DNA of 6,114 bases from positions 1 to 6,114 of the forward strand of contig BEII01000116.1 in assembly GCA_002898935.1 (NCBI GenBank). The letters are read 5' to 3'. Origin of the DNA: a bacterium HR32. Lineage in GTDB: Bacteria; Sysuimicrobiota; Sysuimicrobiia; Sysuimicrobiales; Sysuimicrobiaceae. The translations under genes and the position numbers were made by a program. The notes below the pieces were generated by a model, which was not told where the DNA came from, did not search any database, and worked only from the letters and a program-made list of their open reading frames with translations. Position 1 is the first letter of the stretch. The number at the start of each line of letters is the position of its first letter. Of the stretch, positions 1 through 6,114 are shown piece by piece.

Positions 1-73
1 GCACCAGCCACTTCGCGAACTGCCGCACGCGGCGCCGCAGGGTCTCCAATAGACGGCTGGCCAGGCCGCGCAT
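1..73 (-). CDS. N-terminal fragment of probable YvcK/MgfK-like protein (cut by window edge)
   Basis: Only about 24 codons are visible. They start with ATG three bases after the rapZ stop, with a purine-rich GGGAGTGAGGG stretch overlapping that stop as ribosome binding site. The visible peptide begins MRGLASRLLETLRRR and is a basic, amphipathic helix without any catalytic motif. The assignment rests on context: in many Gram-positive-type genomes rapZ is followed directly by yvcK (CofD-like, UDP-sugar binding, needed for growth on gluconeogenic carbon sources and for normal cell-wall synthesis) and then whiA. The short B. subtilis-type YvcK reaches its glycine-rich loop almost at once; this one does not, so it could be the longer form with an N-terminal membrane region. 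The family-defining sequence lies outside the window, so this is an inference from position. Confidence 0.55.
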   Translation of the reverse strand, partial: MRGLASRLLETLRRRVRQFAKWLV

Positions 74-76
74 CCC

Positions 77-1000
77 TCACTCCCGGTGGATGTCCCGGTG
101 CCGCGCCCGGGCCTGGTAGCCCCGCTCCCGGAGCGCCCGCACCAACTCCTCCGCCACGGCCACGGATCGGTGCCGCCCTCCCGTGCAGCCCACGGCGACC
201 GTCACGTCCGTCCGGCCCTCCCGCTCCAGCTCCGGGAGCAGGAACAGGACCATCTCCAGCAGCCGCTCCGAGAAGTGCCGTGCGCGCTCGGAGGCGAGCA
301 CGTACTGGCGCACCTCGGGATCCAGCCCGGACCGGGCCTGCAGCTCCTCCACGTAGTGGGGGTTGGGCAAAAAGCGCGTGTCGAACACCAGGTCGGCGTC
401 CAGGGGCAACCCGTGCTTGTAGCCAAAGGAGACCACGGTGACCGCACAGCCCACGCCCTGGCCAGCCCGCGGCCCGAAGGCGTTCTGCAGCTCGGCCCGC
501 AGATCCGCGGGCCGCATCTCGCTGGTGTCCAGGATGCGGTGGGCCCGCTCCCGCACCGGGCGCAACCGCTCCCGCTCCGCCCGGATCCCCTCCAGGACTG
601 AGCCCGAGGCCGCCAGGGGGTGCTTGCGCCGGGTCTCGTGGAACCTCCGCACCAACACCTCGTCCGACGCGTCGAGGAACAGGATTCGGTGGGGGAGGCC
701 GAGCGCGTCCAGGTGCTGCAACGCGTCGCTCAGGGCGTCGAAGAACTCCCCGCTCCGGATGTCCACCACCACCGCCGCGCGGCTCACCCGCCCGCCCGCG
801 TGCAGGACCAGCTCCGCGAACCGCGGGATGAGGGCCGGCGGCAGGTTGTCCACGCAGAAGAACCCGAGATCCTCCAGGGCGTGGGCCGCGTGGGACTTGC
901 CTGCGCCGGACAGGCCGGTGACCACGACGAACTCCACGGGCCGCGATCCGGCCTGGCCCTGCGTCCCTGCGGCCTGCTCCACCGTGCGGCTGGCGGACAA
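77..1000 (-). CDS. rapZ: RapZ/YvcJ family nucleotide-binding protein
   Basis: P-loop protein of the RapZ family. In E. coli it senses glucosamine-6-phosphate and guides RNase E to the sRNA GlmZ; in B. subtilis the homologue YvcJ binds and hydrolyses nucleotides with a less clear role. Numbering from the chosen TTG start (307 residues): Walker A GLSGAGKS at 29-36, then GFFCVDNLPP, a Walker-B-like VVVDIRS near 77-83, FLDASDEVLVRRF near 108-120, then the C-terminal domain with SFGYKHG at 191-197, DTRFLPNP at 207-214 and GCTGGRHRS at 271-279, the small-molecule/RNA-binding signature. All expected motifs are present. Start choice: the frame is also open from a GTG at 1018, but that codon lacks a Shine-Dalgarno sequence and touches a hairpin, whereas TTG at 1000 follows GGGAGGGAGG. 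Family members usually begin only a few residues before the P-loop, so a GTG at 937 is a third option. It is followed within three bases by the probable yvcK. Confidence 0.93.
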   Translation of the reverse strand: MSASRTVEQAAGTQGQAGSRPVEFVVVTGLSGAGKSHAAHALEDLGFFCVDNLPPALIPRFAELVLHAGGRVSRAAVVVDIRSGEFFDALSDALQHLDALGLPHRILFLDASDEVLVRRFHETRRKHPLAASGSVLEGIRAERERLRPVRERAHRILDTSEMRPADLRAELQNAFGPRAGQGVGCAVTVVSFGYKHGLPLDADLVFDTRFLPNPHYVEELQARSGLDPEVRQYVLASERARHFSERLLEMVLFLLPELEREGRTDVTVAVGCTGGRHRSVAVAEELVRALRERGYQARARHRDIHRE

Positions 1001-1004
1001 GCGG

Positions 1005-1014
1005 CCTCCCTCCC
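1005..1014 (-). promoter_or_regulatory. Strong Shine-Dalgarno that decides the rapZ start
   Basis: GGGAGGGAGG on the minus strand contains two overlapping GGGAGG cores, about 4 and 8 bases before the TTG at 1000. If the upstream GTG at 1018 were the start, this site would lie inside the coding region and have no purpose. It supports TTG initiation. Confidence 0.6.
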
Positions 1015-1018
1015 GCAC

Positions 1019-1036
1019 GCTCAGGGTAGCCTGAGC
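1019..1036 (-). other. Perfect 7-bp stem, 4-base loop hairpin between membrane-protein gene and rapZ
   Basis: GCTCAGG and CCTGAGC pair perfectly around a four-base loop. The hairpin starts 17 bases after the stop of the upstream membrane-protein gene and ends about five bases before the rapZ Shine-Dalgarno. No T-run follows it on either strand, so it is not a standard intrinsic terminator. It could be an RNA processing or stabilising element, or modulate rapZ translation. In a GC-rich sequence a 7-bp stem can also be chance. Confidence 0.4.
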
Positions 1037-1052
1037 ACGCGGCCCGGTCCAG

Positions 1053-1391
1053 CTACGCCGCCACCAGGCGGCCCACCAGGACGCTCACCACCGTGACCAG
1101 CAGGGACAACACGAACAGGCTCAGGAAGCCCCCGTGCGGGATGTGAAGGAGCCAGACCACCACGTACAGCATGAGGGTGTTCACCACGAGGGTGAACAGC
1201 CCCAGCGTCAGCACGTTCAGCGGCAGGGTGAGGATCAAGACCACAGGCCGCAGGAAGGCGTTCACCAGCCCCAGGACCACCGCGGCCAGCAGCAGCGTTT
1301 CGGTGTTCTGGATGCGCACCGCCCCCGGGTAGATGGCGGTCGCGACCCACAGGGCCACCGCGTTCAGCAAGAACCGGACCAAGAGTCCCAC
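1053..1391 (-). CDS. Small four-helix membrane protein, phage holin 4_2 superfamily (PF04020-like)
   Basis: The 112-residue product is almost entirely hydrophobic, with four likely membrane helices near residues 3-21, 31-54, 57-83 and 88-110. The segment GLVNAFLRPVVL followed by LTLPLNVLTLGLFTLVVN matches my memory of the PF04020 family, which is widespread in bacterial chromosomes and named after a mycobacteriophage holin. No function is established for most chromosomal members, and nothing nearby suggests a prophage, so lysis is unlikely. The start is GTG at 1391, preceded by GGGAGG (1397-1402) with a five-base spacer. The gene begins 21 bases after the sucD stop and is followed by the hairpin ahead of rapZ, so it is probably cotranscribed with both. 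The membrane topology is clear; the family call is by pattern recognition. Confidence 0.85.
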   Translation of the reverse strand: MGLLVRFLLNAVALWVATAIYPGAVRIQNTETLLLAAVVLGLVNAFLRPVVLILTLPLNVLTLGLFTLVVNTLMLYVVVWLLHIPHGGFLSLFVLSLLVTVVSVLVGRLVAA

Positions 1392-1412
1392 CGCAACCTC
1401 CCTGCGGGTGCG

Positions 1413-2300
1413 CTACGTCCGGAGCCGGCGGGCGCCGAGAGCCCGCCGCACGAGCTCCGGCACCCGGGTGGGCAGCTCCGCCACCGCCACCCCGGCGCGT
1501 TCCAGGGCCTCCACCTTGGCCTGTGCCGTGCCCTCGGTTCCGGAGATCACTGCGCCCGCGTGACCCATGCGCTTTCCCGGCGGGGCGGTGCGGCCGGCCA
1601 CGTAGGCCACCACGGGCTTGCGAACCCGCTCCTGGATGAAGCGGGCCGCTTCCTCCTCCGCAGAGCCGCCGATCTCGCCCACCAACACGATAACCTCGGT
1701 CTCCGGGTCCGTCTCGAACAGCTCCAGCAGCTCCACGAAGGTCGTGCCCACCACAGGGTCGCCCCCCATCCCCACCGCGGTGGACTGCCCGAGCCCGGCT
1801 GCCGAGAGGCCTGCCACGATCTCGTACGTCAGCGTCCCGGACCGCGACACCAAGCCCACCGGCCCGGGCCGGAACAGGTGGGAGGGCATGATGCCGATCT
1901 TGCACCGTCCGGGCGCGGTCACCCCCGGACAGTTCGGCCCGACCACGTGGACCCCGCGCCGGCGGGCGAAGTCCACCACCGTGATGGCGTCGTGCACCGG
2001 GACGTGTTCGGTGATCACCACCACCGGGTCCAGGCCCGCGGCGATGGCCTCCAGGGCCGCGTCCTTGGCGAACCGCGCGGGCACGAACACGCACGAGGCA
2101 TTCGCCCCGGTGTTCTCCACGGCTTCCTCCACGGTGTCGAACACCGGGACCCCGTGGACCTGCGTCCCACCCTTGCCGGGGGTCACGCCGGCCACCACCC
2201 GGGTGCCGAACTCCAGCATGCGGGCGGTGTGGAACTCCCCCTGGTAGCCGGTGATCCCCTGCACCAGGACCCGCGTGTGTTCTCCCACCAAGACGGCCAT
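1413..2300 (-). CDS. sucD: Succinyl-CoA synthetase (ADP/GDP-forming), alpha subunit
   Basis: Forms the succinyl-CoA synthetase complex with SucC: succinyl-CoA + ADP (or GDP) + Pi gives succinate + CoA + ATP (or GTP), in the cytoplasm, TCA cycle. The 295-residue length is normal for the family. Visible motifs: the N-terminal CoA-binding Rossmann region with GITGYQGEFHT (15-25) and GVTPGKGG (38-45), GPNCPGVTAPGRCKIGIMP (121-139), SRSGTLTYE (152-160), and GHAGAVISG (246-254), whose His247 is the residue phosphorylated during catalysis (His246 in E. coli). The ATG at 2300 has GGAGGG at 2304-2309, a short spacing of three to four bases. The gene begins 10 bases after the HIT gene's TAG. It is separated from its partner sucC by that HIT gene, which is unusual. 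As sequenced, the unterminated sucC frame also enters the first 118 bases of this gene. Confidence 0.97.
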   Translation of the reverse strand: MAVLVGEHTRVLVQGITGYQGEFHTARMLEFGTRVVAGVTPGKGGTQVHGVPVFDTVEEAVENTGANASCVFVPARFAKDAALEAIAAGLDPVVVITEHVPVHDAITVVDFARRRGVHVVGPNCPGVTAPGRCKIGIMPSHLFRPGPVGLVSRSGTLTYEIVAGLSAAGLGQSTAVGMGGDPVVGTTFVELLELFETDPETEVIVLVGEIGGSAEEEAARFIQERVRKPVVAYVAGRTAPPGKRMGHAGAVISGTEGTAQAKVEALERAGVAVAELPTRVPELVRRALGARRLRT

Positions 2301-2303
2301 GGT

Positions 2304-2309
2304 CCCTCC
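2304..2309 (-). promoter_or_regulatory. sucD ribosome binding site
   Basis: GGAGGG sits three bases before the ATG of sucD, in the short gap after the HIT stop. It gives sucD its own initiation signal, independent of coupling to the HIT gene. Confidence 0.6.
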
Positions 2310-2310
2310 G

Positions 2311-2733
2311 CTACTCCATGTGTGCTCGGATGCGGTCCCCGACCTCCCGCAGCCGGGCGGGATCTAGAGGCACCAGCTTCCAGTCGAACCCCTTCCCGTC
2401 GCCTTCCCACCGCGGGATCAGGTGCAGGTGGAGGTGCGGGACGGACTGGAACGCCGCCGGGCCGTTCGCCTGCAGCAGGTTCAGGCCCTGCGGCTGCAGG
2501 GCGCGCCACAAGGCCCGCGCCACCGTCTGGGCAGCTCGGGCGGCGGCGGCCAAGTCCTCCGGGTCGGCGTCCAACAACGTGGGAGCGTGTGCCTTGGGGA
2601 TCACCAGGGTGTGGCCTTCGTTGAGCGGGTGGATGTCGAGGATGGCCATCACGCGGTCGTCCTCGTACAGTTTGGTGGCGGGCAGGAGTCCGTCCCGGAT
2701 CTTGCAGAACACGCAGTCCACGGCGCTCCTCAT
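2311..2733 (-). CDS. HIT-family (histidine triad) nucleotide hydrolase/transferase
   Basis: A 140-residue protein of the HINT/FHIT superfamily, which cleaves nucleoside phosphoramidates or dinucleotides through a nucleotidylated histidine. Visible features: N-terminal CVFCKI (7-12), as in HINT-like proteins; the substrate-binding strand region LDIHPLNEGHTLVIPKAH (32-49); N90-G91; and the catalytic triad VPHLHLHL with His100, His102 and His104. The length and ILDIHP/LVIPK segments fit the general bacterial HIT group; the C-terminus, residues 108-140, is less conserved. The substrate cannot be predicted. The ATG at 2733 has no good Shine-Dalgarno, which suggests translational coupling to the end of sucC. 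The ATG is part of an ATGA that would be a classic stop/start overlap if the sucC frame were one base different. Its place between sucC and sucD is unusual. Confidence 0.92.
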   Translation of the reverse strand: MRSAVDCVFCKIRDGLLPATKLYEDDRVMAILDIHPLNEGHTLVIPKAHAPTLLDADPEDLAAAARAAQTVARALWRALQPQGLNLLQANGPAAFQSVPHLHLHLIPRWEGDGKGFDWKLVPLDPARLREVGDRIRAHME

Positions 2734-3838
2734 ACCCGCCCCGGGCCAGGGCCACCGCGTGCCGGGCCGCCTCCTCGGGGTCGGTGAAGGCAGAGATCCC
2801 CGCGGCCTCCAGGATCCGCCGCCCTTCCTCCTCGTTGGTCCCCGTGAGCCGGATGCTGGTGGGCACGGGCGGCGGGGCGGCCGCCAGGGCCCGCGCCACG
2901 TCGTCGCAGCGGGTGATGCCCCCGAAGATGTTGACGAACAGGGCCCGCACGCCCGGTTTGCGCAACACGATCTCCACGGCGCGCCGCATGGCGTCCGTGG
3001 AGGCCCCTCCCCCCACGTCCAGGAAGTTGGCGGGCCGGCCGCCGAAGTGGGCCACCATGTCCAGGGTGGCCATGACGAGCCCCGCGCCGTTCCCGATGAT
3101 GGCGATGTCGCCGTCCAGCTCCACGTACGACAGGTCGTGCTCCCGCGCCAGCCGCTCCAGCTCCGTGGTCTCCTCGTCCTCGGGGCGGTCCGGGTGGCGG
3201 AACCGCGCGTTGTCGTCCAGCACCAACTTGGCGTCCACCGCGAGCCAGGCGCCGTCGCACAGGGCCAGTGGGTTGATCTCCGCCAGCTCCGCGTCCTGCT
3301 CCCGCGTGAGCCGGTACAGGCCGGTGGCGACGTCCGCGAAGGTGGTCAACAACCCTCCCCCCAGTCCCAGCCGCCGGCCCACGGCCCGGGCCTGGAACGG
3401 GTGAAAGCCGAAGGCCGGGTCGACCGTGAGTTTCGCGATGCGTTCGGGGGAACGCCGCGCCACCTCCTCGATGTCCACCCCTCCCTCCGCGGACGCGACC
3501 AGGGCCAGCGCTCGGGCGCTGCGGTCTACCGCAAAGGCCAAGTAGTACTCCCGCTCGATGCGCGCCGCCTCGGCCACCAGCAGCCGGCGCACCCGCTCCC
3601 CGCGGATCTCCATGCCGAGGATGCGCGCGGCCTTGGCCTCCGCCTCCTCCGGCGTGTCCGCGAGCTGCACCCCACCCGCCTTGCCGCGGCCGCCCACCAG
3701 GACCTGCGCCTTCAGCACCACAGGGTAGCGCAGGGACAGGGCCCGGACCGCCTCGGGCTGGTCCACCACCACCCCCCGCTGGACCGGGATGCCGTACGCC
3801 GCGAACACGTCCTTCGCCTGGTACTCGTGCAGCCGCAT
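2730..3838 (-). CDS. sucC: Succinyl-CoA synthetase beta subunit, with a probable frameshift at its 3' end
   Basis: ATP-grasp subunit of succinyl-CoA synthetase, partner of the SucD at 1413-2300. It starts MRLHEYQAKD at an ATG five bases after the mdh stop. Motifs: the ATP-grasp region QVLVGGRGKAGG (45-56), the metal-binding AEINPLAL (186-193), the GNGAGL loop (249-254), DVGGGAST (274-281), FVNIFGGITRCD (301-312) and LTGTNEEEG (331-339). Homology to the family's C-terminus continues to about residue 367 (AVALARGG), giving a near-normal length against 388 in E. coli. At that point a TGA (2732-2730) overlaps the HIT start as ATGA but lies in the -1 frame. As sequenced, the true frame has no stop until 2183, which would add a 184-residue arginine/proline/glycine-rich tail that is only the HIT and sucD genes read out of frame. 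I give the end at the TGA that a one-base correction would restore; the uncorrected frame is 2183-3838 (551 residues). Confidence 0.9.
2735..2746 (-). other. Candidate one-base indel site at the sucC 3' end
   Basis: The minus-strand run CCGGGGCGGGT contains a four-G and a three-G tract just before the HIT ATG. One additional base here would end sucC as ARGRV-stop with TGA overlapping the HIT start codon. I see no canonical X-XXY-YYZ slippery heptamer in the zero frame, which argues against programmed -1 frameshifting. A sequencing or assembly error, or a real recent mutation, remain. Confidence 0.5.
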
Positions 3839-3843
3839 GCCCG

Positions 3844-4776
3844 CTACCTCGGAAGCGCGGTCAGGAGCTCGCGGACCGCGACCACGGAGGCGCGGAAGGC
3901 CCGTTCCTCGTCCTCCGCAAGCGGCACCTCCACGATCCGCTCCACCCCGCGGGCGCCCAGCACCACGGGCACGCCGATGCACACGTCCCGCTCCCCGTAC
4001 TCCCCGTCCAGGTAGACGCAGCAGGGGACCACGTGGTGCTGGTCGCGGAGGATGGCTTCCGCCATGGCGCACAGCGCCGCCCCGGGAGCTGTGAAGGCGC
4101 TGGCCTTCATGAGTTCGGTGATCTCCGCGCCCGCGCGGCGGGTGCGGGCCACCACCGCCTCCAGCCGTTCCGCGGACAGCAGGCGCCGGACGGGCACTCC
4201 GCGCACGTTGGCCAAAGACGCCAGCGGCACCATGTCCTTGTCCGTGTGGGCGCCGATCACCATGGCCTGCACGTCCCGCAGCGACACCCCCAGCTCCAGG
4301 GCCAGGAAGGTCCGGAACCGGGTGCTGTCCAGCGCGCCGCTCAGGCCGAACACCCGCTCCCGCGGCAGGCCGGAGGTGCGGTAGGCGAGGTAGGTCATGG
4401 CGTCCAAGGGGTTGGTGACGACCACGAATACGGCTTGGGGCGACCGCGGGACCACCTGCTCCATCACGCTCCGCACGATCCCCGCGTTGGTCCCCACCAG
4501 CTCCTCCCGGGTCATGCCCGGCTTGCGGGGCACGCCCGCGGTGATGATCACCAGGTCCGAGCCTGCAGTCTCCGCGTAGTCGTTGGTGCCCCACACGCGG
4601 ACGTCGAAGCCCGCCACGGGCCCCGCCTGCTGCAGGTCCAAGGCCTTGCCCTGGGGCAGGCCCTCCACGATGTCGGTGAGGACCACGTCCCCCAGCTCCC
4701 GGGACGCGATCCAGTGCGCGGCCGCGGTGCCCACGGTCCCCGCGCCCACGATGGTGATCTTCGCACGGGACGGCAT
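3844..4776 (-). CDS. mdh: Malate dehydrogenase, LDH-like (type 3), NAD-dependent
   Basis: Interconverts malate and oxaloacetate with NAD in the TCA cycle. The 310-residue length is typical. Visible features: Rossmann glycine motif VGAGTVG (10-16) with Asp35 (LTDI) closing strand 2, which favours NAD over NADP; the malate-type substrate loop GVPRKPGMTREEL (81-93) with Arg84 and Arg90, where lactate dehydrogenase has Gln; TNPLD (121-125); and the catalytic Asp150/Arg153 in LDSTRFRTF. The catalytic histidine is probably His177, but its surroundings read GAHTDKDMVPL instead of the usual GGHGDxMVPL, one residue longer, and the later KTGSAxYAP loop reads KASAFTAP, one residue shorter. The frame is open upstream to 4896, inside icd, but the ATG at 4776 fits the family N-terminus and has a strong ribosome binding site, so I use it. 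The gene starts 11 bases after icd and ends five bases before sucC. Confidence 0.95.
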   Translation of the reverse strand: MPSRAKITIVGAGTVGTAAAHWIASRELGDVVLTDIVEGLPQGKALDLQQAGPVAGFDVRVWGTNDYAETAGSDLVIITAGVPRKPGMTREELVGTNAGIVRSVMEQVVPRSPQAVFVVVTNPLDAMTYLAYRTSGLPRERVFGLSGALDSTRFRTFLALELGVSLRDVQAMVIGAHTDKDMVPLASLANVRGVPVRRLLSAERLEAVVARTRRAGAEITELMKASAFTAPGAALCAMAEAILRDQHHVVPCCVYLDGEYGERDVCIGVPVVLGARGVERIVEVPLAEDEERAFRASVVAVRELLTALPR

Positions 4777-4782
4777 CCGCGG

Positions 4783-4787
4783 CCTCC

Positions 4788-4790
<3 letters not shown>
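4783..4790 (-). promoter_or_regulatory. mdh ribosome binding site embedded in the icd stop codon
   Basis: TGAGGAGG: the icd stop TGA is also the start of the mdh Shine-Dalgarno, six bases before the ATG at 4776. Such an overlap implies translational coupling of icd and mdh and settles the mdh start against the longer open frame. Confidence 0.7.
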
Positions 4791-6035
<1,245 letters not shown>

Positions 6036-6114
6036 CTGCCACTCCTCGACCTTCCCACTGCGGGGTGCTTTGGGGAGCTGCTCGGCGAGCCGCCTCGCGG
6101 AGCCGCCTCCCCCA
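6036..6114 (-). other. Sequence upstream of icd: ribosome binding site, no assignable gene
   Basis: GAGGAG at 6042-6047 is the icd Shine-Dalgarno. The rest of these 79 bases shows no recognisable promoter or protein motif. The icd frame itself has no stop up to the window edge but also no start codon, and its residues do not resemble an Icd extension. Another frame ends with TGA overlapping the icd start (TGC-TGA), so a small overlap with an upstream gene is possible but unsupported. Confidence 0.45.
6075..6109 (+). repeat. Imperfect 13-bp tandem repeat upstream of icd
   Basis: GAGCCGCCTC occurs at 6087-6096 and again at 6100-6109, a 13-base period. A diverged third unit, GAGCTGCTC, lies at 6075-6083. 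It is short and GC-rich, and could be the coding end of an upstream gene or chance. Confidence 0.35.

Noticed and set aside
1019..1036. Intrinsic terminator between the membrane-protein gene and rapZ
   Set aside because: The hairpin is perfect but no T-run follows on either strand, and rapZ begins immediately downstream without visible promoter.
1053..1391. Prophage remnant suggested by the holin-like gene
   Set aside because: No integrase, attachment site, lysin or other phage gene nearby; it lies tightly packed among core metabolic genes with the same base composition.
1134..2624. Plus-strand open frame of 496 codons opposite the membrane protein, sucD and part of HIT
   Set aside because: Antisense shadow with low-complexity composition and no recognisable domain; no ribosome binding site argues for it.
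2183..2731. The sucC read-through tail as a genuine fused domain
   Set aside because: Its sequence is only the HIT and sucD coding DNA in another frame, full of Arg, Pro and Gly, and the HIT gene in its own frame has intact conserved motifs.
2735..2746. Programmed -1 ribosomal frameshift in sucC
   Set aside because: No canonical slippery heptamer in the zero frame and no biological reason in this family; an indel is simpler.
2318..4015. Long plus-strand open frame of 565 codons across the HIT gene and sucC
   Set aside because: It is exactly antisense to well-identified genes, its product is rich in Arg, Pro, His and Gln without any motif, and such frames arise from high GC at third codon positions.

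Overview
This is a compact, very GC-rich bacterial stretch (roughly 70% G+C by eye). Every credible gene lies on the minus strand, so in transcription order it reads from high to low coordinates: icd, mdh, sucC, a HIT-family hydrolase, sucD, a small four-helix membrane protein, rapZ, and the first codons of a yvcK/mgfK-like gene that leaves the window. Genes abut, overlap or sit less than 55 bases apart, several have strong GGAGG-type ribosome binding sites, and GTG and TTG starts occur. No terminator is visible, so the region looks like one long transcription unit.

TCA part (about 2730-6035 and 1413-2300): NADP-type isocitrate dehydrogenase, an LDH-like (type 3) malate dehydrogenase, and both subunits of succinyl-CoA synthetase. 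These would make NADPH and 2-oxoglutarate, interconvert malate and oxaloacetate, and make ATP or GTP from succinyl-CoA. No 2-oxoglutarate dehydrogenase/oxidoreductase, aconitase or citrate synthase lies in the window. The HIT gene sits between sucC and sucD, which are normally adjacent.

Regulatory/envelope part (1-1391): a PF04020-type membrane protein, then rapZ (yvcJ) and the start of a probable yvcK. The rapZ-yvcK pair is part of the rapZ-yvcK-whiA cluster known from Firmicutes, Actinobacteria and relatives and is linked in model organisms to amino-sugar, cell-wall and central carbon control. Together with the base composition this points to a high-GC Gram-positive-like or related thermophilic/candidate lineage. 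I cannot name the phylum from this sequence alone.

The main anomaly is the 3' end of sucC. Its homologous part ends where the HIT gene starts, and a TGA there would give a textbook ATGA overlap, but that TGA is one frame off. In the sequence as given, the sucC frame stays open through all of the HIT gene and into sucD. A one-base loss in a G/C run at about 2735-2746 explains this best. Second-tier observations are two altered active-site loops in malate dehydrogenase and a probable TTG start for rapZ next to a perfect hairpin. I see no clearly new biological system here.
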